From Clostridium sp. MSJ-8 (GTDB taxonomy: Bacteria; Bacillota; Clostridia; Clostridiales; Clostridiaceae): 64,000 nt of DNA. Positions 58,554 through 64,000 of this stretch are shown here, piece after piece. Under the pieces are notes generated by a model. It ran no database searches. It was not told the origin of the DNA and saw only the letters and a program-made list of their open reading frames with translations. The stretch spans positions 1-64,000 of the forward strand of contig NZ_JAHLQH010000032.1 in NCBI RefSeq assembly GCF_018918325.1, given 5' to 3'. Made by a program: the position numbers and the translations under genes. The stretch's first letter is position 1. Each line of letters begins with the position of its first letter.

Positions 58554-58937
58554 ATGGAAGTATTAAACAATGTTATATCAATTAAAACAGAAGATTTATT
58601 ATTAAAAAAAGCAAAAGAATTAGGGTTCTTAGAAAACAATAGTTTATATTATTTAAAGAACTTATATATAAAGAATTACAAACCTATATTATATGTATTT
58701 AATGACAAGAAGTTTATAAAACTTAGGATGGAAGGAAATTCAATTAATATATCTATGTATAATAAATCAGATATAAGAACAATAAAATGTGATATAGATG
58801 AAGATGAGAGATATAGATTGATTATAGAGTTTGGTGATGAAGTAGAATGTTTTGATGGATATAATGATACTTCTGATCAATATTCTAGTAGATTTAATGA
58901 GATAATTAAAGACATCTTAATATATTTATATAAATAA
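58554..58937 (+). CDS. Hypothetical protein
   Basis: 127 residues, not recognised. It starts EVLNNVISIKTEDLLLKKAKEL, has strands FNDKKFIKLRMEGNSINISM and YRLIIEFGDEVECFDGY, and ends in a helix (RFNEIIKDILIYLYK). There is no signal peptide or membrane helix. ATG at 58554 follows GGGGGAGAG by 5 bases, a strong site; an open frame upstream lacks one. It has its own terminator. Confidence 0.65.
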   Translation: MEVLNNVISIKTEDLLLKKAKELGFLENNSLYYLKNLYIKNYKPILYVFNDKKFIKLRMEGNSINISMYNKSDIRTIKCDIDEDERYRLIIEFGDEVECFDGYNDTSDQYSSRFNEIIKDILIYLYK

Positions 58938-58950
58938 CACTCAAAATAAA

Positions 58951-59012
58951 AAAAGAGTTTGTCATAAAGTAGTAAATTTATATTCTATTACTTTGGCAAA
59001 CTTTTTTTTTAT
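58951..59012 (+). terminator. Terminator after the 58.6-kb hypothetical gene
   Basis: AGTTTG(TC)A and AAGTAGTA pair with TATTACTTT and (GG)CAAACT in an imperfect long stem, followed by TTTTTTTTT. Confidence 0.8.
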
Positions 59013-59114
59013 TTTGGTTTTAATTTCAATTTTTATAAAAATAAGAATATGTTAAGAGGGTGAGGAATAATTATATAGTGTATTATTATGTTCAATTTTA
59101 AAGGGGTATTTTTA

Positions 59115-60350
59115 ATGAAGAAGATTATTTTATTAGAATCATCATTACAAAGCAAGGAAAAATCATTATATTCATTAACTAAAGCTCAAATTGTTTTATT
59201 ACTAAATAAATACGGATTAAATGTAGATATAAAGATTATATCTATAGGAAACAAGAATAAGGTTCATAAAATAATATACAAGGACGACATAGTGCTAATT
59301 AAGGAATATGGAATACCTAAGAGAGAACTAATTCATTCATATATATATTCTAAGCTAGGTAGCTTTGGAAATAGTAAAAATACATTACTTAAGGAAATAG
59401 AATCTGCAGATTATATATGGGATATGAGTAATGGCGAAGGATTCAATGATGGAAATGGAGTTAAGAGCTATATATTATCAATGTTAAATAAAAAGCTTGT
59501 ATTAAATAAGAATAAACCACTTATATTGATGCCACAATCTATAGGACCATTTGATAGTAAAATTAGAGAAAAATATGCAAGAAAAGTGATAGAATCTGCT
59601 AGAGAAGTGTTTGTACTAGATGGGTATAGTAAGGACTATATAGAACAAGATTTGAGGTGCATTAGAAGAGTTAATGTGTTACCAGATCTATCATATTACT
59701 ATGAAGAAAAACAGAGGGAATTAGTGCATGAAAATAATAAAAAAAATAGAATAACTGTTGGAATAAATATAAGTTCTAAGTTAGATAAAGAATTAATTAC
59801 TTATAAAAGTATGATAATGGATATTATAGATGAGTTATTGAAGGATTCAAGGATAGATATATTGCTTATACCTTATGAAGAAGTTTATAGTGAAGAGAGT
59901 CATGAAGACTATAGGTTCTGTAATTCAATAGCTTATGGAAATAATAATGAAAGAGTAGAGAGTATAGGTAGGTATTATGAAGAAGAAGCTCTAAGAAGAA
60001 TAATACACAAGTGTGATTTTTTAATAGGCAGTAGCCCTATAGCTTGTATAGATGCAATTAGTATGTTAGTTCCAACTTATATTATTAGTGGTAATTTATC
60101 TTTTATAGATAATCTCAAGAGAAAAAATCTAGAGGATTGTATAGGTAATCTACAGAAAAGCAATAAAAAGGAGATTATAGATAGAATCATAATTCAATTT
60201 AATAATAGGGAAGAGATAAGAAGAAGATTATATGATGTAAATTATATAGCTAGAAAAAAAATAGAGGGCATAATAGAATGTGTAGATGCAGAGTATAAGG
60301 CAAGATGTTGTACTTTAGAGAATGATAGTGTGCCTAGTAACATTTTATAA
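59115..60350 (+). CDS. Polysaccharide pyruvyl transferase family protein
   Basis: 411 residues with the PF04230 outline of CsaB and related enzymes, which add pyruvate ketals to surface sugars. The strand and loop LILMPQSIGPFDSKIREKYAR and VLPDLSYYY are typical. The region that normally reads D-x-x-[IV]-G-x-R-L-H-A reads CDFLIGSSPIACIDA, with neither the Arg nor the His. Activity may thus differ from true pyruvyl transferases. ATG at 59115 is 9 bases from AAAGGGG; an ATG at 59088 has no ribosome site. The lysozyme gene follows after about 40 bases. Confidence 0.7.
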   Translation: MKKIILLESSLQSKEKSLYSLTKAQIVLLLNKYGLNVDIKIISIGNKNKVHKIIYKDDIVLIKEYGIPKRELIHSYIYSKLGSFGNSKNTLLKEIESADYIWDMSNGEGFNDGNGVKSYILSMLNKKLVLNKNKPLILMPQSIGPFDSKIREKYARKVIESAREVFVLDGYSKDYIEQDLRCIRRVNVLPDLSYYYEEKQRELVHENNKKNRITVGINISSKLDKELITYKSMIMDIIDELLKDSRIDILLIPYEEVYSEESHEDYRFCNSIAYGNNNERVESIGRYYEEEALRRIIHKCDFLIGSSPIACIDAISMLVPTYIISGNLSFIDNLKRKNLEDCIGNLQKSNKKEIIDRIIIQFNNREEIRRRLYDVNYIARKKIEGIIECVDAEYKARCCTLENDSVPSNIL

Positions 60351-60391
60351 GTATAAATAATACTTATAGAATGAGAAGGGAGGCCTTTTTT

Positions 60392-61321
60392 ATGAATGGA
60401 ATAGATATTAGTGTATATCAATCTGGAATTAACTTTAAGGCTTTAGACAAGAGTATAATATATTGTTATATAAAGGCAACAGAAGGAGTTGGATTTGTAG
60501 ATAAAGGTTTTAGAACAAACCTTAATAATATAAAACAAACAAATATTAAATATGGGTTCTATCATTATTTTAGTGAAAAAAGTGATCCTAGTGAACAAGC
60601 TAAGGATTTTTATAATGCTATAAGAGGAACTGGTTATAGTTTGATTCCGGTATTAGATATAGAGAGTAATGTAGCAAAAAGAAGCAGAAGTGCAGTTTCT
60701 GATAGAGCATTGCAGTTTCTAAGGAAATTTAAGGAGTTAAGCAATATAGATTGTATTGTGTATACCTATACTTCATTTGCAAATAGCTATTTAGATAAAA
60801 GATTAAGTAGTTATAAATGCTGGATTGCAGATTATAACCAATCTCAAACTGTAAAACCTAATTATGTGTGGAGTAATTTTGTAGGACATCAATATAGTGG
60901 ATCTGGAAGAATATCTGGTTATAGAGGTAATATAGACCTTGATAATTTTACAACAGGAATTGAAATGACTACTGTAAACAATGTTGTAGGTGGACAAGTA
61001 TCTAATGAATCAACTACTTCTCATGCTATTTCAATATTACAAGGAGAATTAAATAAACAATTTAATGCCAATTTGGTGATTGACAATATTGCTGGGCCGA
61101 AAACCCTTAATGCATGTATTATGGTAAGAGAAGGAGCAAGGGGCAATATAACTAGATGGATTCAGAGTAAACTTAATTCATTAGGATATAATTGTGGATC
61201 TACTGATGGAATATTTGGTTCTAGAACTAAAGAGGCAGTAGTTAAGTATCAGAGAGATAATAAACTTGTGATTGATGGAATTGTTGGAAAGAATACTTGG
61301 AGAAAGTTATTAGGATTATAG
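60392..61321 (+). CDS. GH25 lysozyme with C-terminal peptidoglycan-binding domains
   Basis: 309 residues. The GH25 muramidase barrel (1-190) shows GIDISVYQSGINF, CYIKATEGVGFVD, YGFYHYF, VLDIES with the catalytic acids, CWIADY and GNIDLDNF. Two peptidoglycan-binding-1-like modules follow (about 215-250 and 255-309; GNITRWIQSKLNSLGY, TDGIFGSRTKEAVVKYQ, DGIVGKNTWRKLL). There is no signal peptide. Clostridial and phage endolysins share this layout, but no phage genes are close. ATG follows GGGAGG by 8 bases. Confidence 0.93.
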   Translation: MNGIDISVYQSGINFKALDKSIIYCYIKATEGVGFVDKGFRTNLNNIKQTNIKYGFYHYFSEKSDPSEQAKDFYNAIRGTGYSLIPVLDIESNVAKRSRSAVSDRALQFLRKFKELSNIDCIVYTYTSFANSYLDKRLSSYKCWIADYNQSQTVKPNYVWSNFVGHQYSGSGRISGYRGNIDLDNFTTGIEMTTVNNVVGGQVSNESTTSHAISILQGELNKQFNANLVIDNIAGPKTLNACIMVREGARGNITRWIQSKLNSLGYNCGSTDGIFGSRTKEAVVKYQRDNKLVIDGIVGKNTWRKLLGL

Positions 61322-61351
61322 ATTAAATAGCATTTGATATTACAGCAATGT

Positions 61352-61381
61352 CGCCGAGGATATTTAGTAAATGAATCGGCG
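61352..61381. other. GC-rich inverted repeat, function unknown
   Basis: CGCCGA and TCGGCG flank an 18-base AT-rich loop downstream of the lysozyme gene. The GC richness stands out locally, but no T tract follows. Confidence 0.3.
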
Positions 61382-61427
61382 GTAATACATATAACTAAAA
61401 AATTATATTATCTTATATCTAGTAGGG

Positions 61428-61480
61428 GAAAAACAAAAAAATAGCTATATAACTAGGTCTACAACCTAGTTATATAGCCA
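61428..61480 (-). terminator. Terminator of the tRNA-Leu gene
   Basis: A perfect 15-bp stem (GCTATATAACTAGGT / ACCTAGTTATATAGC). Read on the minus strand it is followed by a T-rich tract (ATTTTTTTGTTTTT). Confidence 0.9.
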
Positions 61481-61497
61481 TTCTCACAAAATATAAG

Positions 61498-61577
61498 TGC
61501 CGCCAGTGGGACTTGAACCCACACGGTTGCCCGCATGATTTTGAGTCATGTGCGTCTGCCAATTCCGCCATGGCGGC
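61498..61577 (-). tRNA. tRNA-Leu (anticodon CAA)
   Basis: On the minus strand GCCGCCA and TGGCGGC form the 7-bp acceptor stem with discriminator A. The T arm GTGGG-TTCAAGT-CCCAC is perfect. The anticodon arm has a 7-base loop CTCAAAA, giving anticodon CAA for the Leu codon TTG. The short variable arm fits a class II tRNA of 80 bases. CCA is not encoded. A terminator follows at once. Confidence 0.95.
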
Positions 61578-61724
61578 AAGCAACAATAATATATTAGCAC
61601 AACATATAGATTAACACAAGAAGAAATTTTAAAAATATGATAAAGTAATTTGTTGTTGTAGTATGAAATTTAAATTATAATTATTTATGTAAAGAAAATA
61701 ATGAAAAATAGGGGTATAACGTAC

Positions 61725-62927
61725 ATGAAAGATTATGAAAAAGCAGTTATTGACATATTGAAGAGTTCAATAATAAACCCTAATGATAAGTATACATTGG
61801 CAGATAATATAGATGCTATTGATGTATTAGAAGAAGCAAAGGAACAAGGGATTTTATCATTAATATATTATTACCTAGATAGGAACACTCTAGATAGATT
61901 TAGGGGAGATAAAAGATTCGAAGATATAAAGAAACAGATGATAGTAATAAGTTCAATGGAGAGTCTTAGATTAGTTAAGATTATGAAAGTAATTCATGAT
62001 TTAAATGATTTAGGTGTAGACATAACTATACTTAAGGGACTACAAGTGAAAAAATATTATCGTAGAAGTGAATTCAGAGAGATGAGCGATGCTGATTTAC
62101 TTATAAAAACTGAAGATTATGAAAAGGTGAAAAAGTATTTTTTAGATAAAGGATGTAAAGAAGAAACTGAAGATCATGATGTTCATAGATCTTATGTATA
62201 TGAAGGAATATTATATGAAATACATTTTAAGCTTATAAATAGCTATTTTTATAGATATGATAAGGATGAATTTGAAAAGAATGTATGGAATAACTTAATT
62301 CAAAGTAGTTATTATAGTGAGTTTGATATAGATAATTTATTGATTTACTTAATAATGCATACTGTTGTTCATGCAAAATTCAGTGGATTTGGTATAAGGT
62401 TTTTGTATGATATGGCTCTTATAATACAAAAAGAAAATAAAAAAATAGATTGGGATTATCTAATGAGTGAATTAGATAAATATGGAATAAAAAAATTTGC
62501 TAAAGGTATATTTAAAACTATTAATGATTATTATGGGGTAGAGATAAACCAAGAAATAATAGAAGATATAGAAGCAAAAGCAAGTAAAATGATTGTAGAT
62601 AATATGATTATATCAGGAAAGAATGGGAAGAAATTAGAAAATCCAGACTTTACAATGCTATCTAGATATGGTGAAAAGAAAAATGCACATTCATTTAGAT
62701 ATAAAAAATTAAGAATGTATTTTCCGTTAAAGAAGACCCTTGCAAAGGTTGAAGGGTACGAATATGTTATGAAATATCCAATAACATATATATATGCCTG
62801 TCTACATTATCATACAAAAGAAGGATTATTTAAAAAATATAGTAGAAGTGAAAGAAAAGAATATTGTAGGCAAGCTATTGAGATAGGAAAAAATAGGAAA
62901 GAATTGGTGGAATATTTTGAATTGTAA
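61725..62927 (+). CDS. Nucleotidyltransferase family protein (NTP_transf_5-like)
   Basis: A 400-residue protein of the uncharacterised nucleotidyltransferase group (PF14907-like). The palm region reads DLGVDITILKGLQVKKYY followed by REMSDADLLIKTEDYEKV: a hLKG strand and a D-x-D metal pair. HDVHRSYVYEGILYEIHFKL carries a likely third acid. The rest is helical. Relatives are often linked to surface polysaccharide genes, but none is adjacent. ATG at 61725 has AGGGG 10 bases ahead; ATG at 61701 has none. Apparently monocistronic. Confidence 0.8.
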   Translation: MKDYEKAVIDILKSSIINPNDKYTLADNIDAIDVLEEAKEQGILSLIYYYLDRNTLDRFRGDKRFEDIKKQMIVISSMESLRLVKIMKVIHDLNDLGVDITILKGLQVKKYYRRSEFREMSDADLLIKTEDYEKVKKYFLDKGCKEETEDHDVHRSYVYEGILYEIHFKLINSYFYRYDKDEFEKNVWNNLIQSSYYSEFDIDNLLIYLIMHTVVHAKFSGFGIRFLYDMALIIQKENKKIDWDYLMSELDKYGIKKFAKGIFKTINDYYGVEINQEIIEDIEAKASKMIVDNMIISGKNGKKLENPDFTMLSRYGEKKNAHSFRYKKLRMYFPLKKTLAKVEGYEYVMKYPITYIYACLHYHTKEGLFKKYSRSERKEYCRQAIEIGKNRKELVEYFEL

Positions 62928-63008
62928 ATGGATAGTAATAAAATTAAAAAAATAAACAAAAAACTTGAAAGATTTACGCATAATAAATAAAAAATTTAAA
63001 ATATAAGG

Positions 63009-63037
63009 TTGTTTGACTTCTATAAATTTGTTAAAAT
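63009..63037 (+). promoter_or_regulatory. Probable promoter of the NifU-like gene
   Basis: TTGTTT (63009-63014), 17 bases, TAAAAT (63032-63037), about 100 bases before the start codon. The leader between shows no known riboswitch. Confidence 0.45.
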
Positions 63038-63142
63038 GATTGATGGGTAGAAATACTCTTGAGGTAAGGTTAGTTGACCAATTATAAAAAAATATCGATT
63101 ATTTTAAAGTAATTTATAATAATTTGGGAGGAGAAAACAAGT

Positions 63143-63835
63143 ATGATGTATTCAAGAGAAGTTGAAGAAATGTGCGTAGTTGCTAAAGGCGTAAATCATG
63201 GACCAGCACCAATTCCTGAAGAAGGAAAATGGGTACAAGCTAAAGAAATCACTGATATATCAGGATTAACTCATGGTATTGGTTGGTGTGCACCTCAACA
63301 AGGAGGATGTAAATTAACATTAAACGTTAAAGACGGTATAATCCAAGAAGCATTAGTTGAAACAATAGGATGTTCAGGAATGACTCATTCAGCTGCTATG
63401 GCTTCAGAAATATTACCAGGAAAGACTATATTAGAAGCATTAAACACAGACTTAGTTTGTGACGCTATAAACACAGCTATGAGAGAATTATTCTTACAAA
63501 TAGTTTATGGTAGAACTCAAACTGCTTTCTCAGAAGGTGGATTACCAATAGGAGCAGGCCTTGAAGATTTAGGAAAGGGACTTAGATCACAAGTTGGTAC
63601 TATGTACGGAACTTTAGCTAAAGGACCTAGATACTTAGAAATGGCTGAAGGATATGTAACAGATGTTGCATTAGATGCAGATAGCGAAATTATCGGATAT
63701 AAATTCGTTCACCTTGGCAAGATGATGGAAATGATCGGAAAAGGTATGGATGCAAATGAAGCTTTAGAAAAAGCTAAAGGCCAATATGGAAGAGTTGACG
63801 ATGCAGTTAAGCTAGTTGACCCAAGACATGAATAG
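63143..63835 (+). CDS. NifU/IscU-like iron-sulfur cluster scaffold protein
   Basis: 230 residues. The middle follows the IscU/NifU-N pattern: GWCAPQQGGCKLTLNVKDGIIQEALVETIGCSGMTHSAAMASEIL has Cys where the scaffold usually has metal ligands, followed by IV-x-GR and a helical C-terminus. In clostridia this long form is annotated as an iron-sulfur cluster assembly scaffold and is regularly followed by a GGGtGRT gene, as here. The codon use differs from the neighbours (more GAA/GGA/GCT and few rare codons), suggesting high expression. A very strong GGGAGGAG precedes ATG. Confidence 0.8.
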   Translation: MMYSREVEEMCVVAKGVNHGPAPIPEEGKWVQAKEITDISGLTHGIGWCAPQQGGCKLTLNVKDGIIQEALVETIGCSGMTHSAAMASEILPGKTILEALNTDLVCDAINTAMRELFLQIVYGRTQTAFSEGGLPIGAGLEDLGKGLRSQVGTMYGTLAKGPRYLEMAEGYVTDVALDADSEIIGYKFVHLGKMMEMIGKGMDANEALEKAKGQYGRVDDAVKLVDPRHE

Positions 63836-63866
63836 TATAAAGGATTTTTAAGGAGGAATATTTATC

Positions 63867-64000
63867 ATGGCATTATTTGAAAGTTATGAAAGAAGAATAA
63901 ATCAAATCACTCCAGTATTAGAAAAATACGGAATGAAAACTTTAGAAGAAGCAAAAGAAGTATGTGCTTCAATCGGAATAGATCCATATACAATAACTAA
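63867..64000 (+). CDS. GGGtGRT protein, N-terminal part (cut by the window edge)
   Basis: The first 44 codons, starting MALFESYERRINQITPVLEKYG and EEAKEVCASIGIDPYTI, match the start of clostridial GGGtGRT-family proteins as I remember them. The gene begins 31 bases after the NifU-like gene with AAGGAGG upstream, so the pair is one transcript. Function of the family is unknown. Confidence 0.75.
   Translation, partial: MALFESYERRINQITPVLEKYGMKTLEEAKEVCASIGIDPYTIT

Noticed and set aside
60392-61321. Lysozyme as part of a prophage
   Set aside because: No capsid, tail, holin, integrase or attachment repeats are seen nearby.
61352-61381. GC-rich inverted repeat as the lysozyme terminator
   Set aside because: No T tract follows and the loop is long; kept only as an unexplained repeat.
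62928-62990. 20-codon Lys-rich frame right after the nucleotidyltransferase gene
   Set aside because: Too short, low complexity, no ribosome site and no recognisable feature.

Overview
The window is AT-rich Firmicute DNA (TTTTTT/AAAAAA tracts, AGGAGG-type ribosome sites, many GTG/TTG starts). Its gene content fits a saccharolytic, anaerobic Clostridium of the sensu stricto group: a V-type ATPase operon, HprK, LuxS, an activation-domain-less MetH, a B12 radical-SAM protein, a GGGtGRT protein and a Spo0E-like sporulation regulator. The species cannot be fixed from the sequence alone. All genes are called from sequence; no database search was run.

Layout. (1) 0.1-4.7 kb: an M29 aminopeptidase on the minus strand, then an unstudied trio (membrane-anchored glucose-dehydrogenase-like propeller, degenerate methyltransferase, B12-binding radical SAM protein). 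(2) 4.7-13.4 kb: a nine-gene V-type ATPase operon in the order of the enterococcal ntp operon. Its rotor subunit keeps all five Na+ ligands, so it probably moves sodium. (3) 13.5-20.5 kb: a WecA/TagO-like transferase; luxS, a MetH-activation protein and metH, which together recycle homocysteine to methionine; and a HelD-type helicase. (4) 20.6-25.9 kb: two small proteins, a 6S RNA gene with its own promoter and terminator, a LOG-family enzyme and a heterodimeric ABC exporter. (5) 26.1-34.0 kb: a complete type I Wadjet (JetABCD) anti-plasmid system.

(6) 34.1-43.8 kb: a starch-use block of two paralogous secreted alpha-amylases and a 1452-residue secreted subtilase carrying starch-binding-like modules. 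CcpA-type operator sequences lie at the promoters or leaders of all three. (7) 44-46.3 kb: a cytidylate-kinase-like protein, a zinc-ribbon membrane protein with a toxin-like tail, a structured non-coding stretch, a Spo0E-like gene and a DUF896 gene. (8) 46.3-49.6 kb: hprK, an M18 aminopeptidase and a PHP phosphoesterase. (9) 49.7-55.1 kb: one folate operon, pabA-pabB-pabC-folE-HD-folP-folBK. (10) 55.3-64 kb: a shortened pyruvate-kinase-like protein, a lipoprotein, a NERD-like protein, small hypotheticals, a pyruvyl-transferase-like protein, a GH25 lysozyme, tRNA-Leu(CAA), a nucleotidyltransferase, a NifU-like scaffold and the start of a GGGtGRT gene cut by the window edge.

How it fits together. 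HprK phosphorylates HPr on a serine, and HPr-Ser-P is the corepressor of CcpA, so the window holds both a catabolite-control kinase and a likely target block. LuxS and MetH share the homocysteine cycle. The folate operon makes the pterin that MetH needs as methyl donor. The strongest accessory systems are Wadjet and the starch block. The least explained features are the structured region at 45.2-45.5 kb, a short sequence repeated just after several terminators, the zinc-ribbon/toxin-like protein and the HD protein inside the folate operon.
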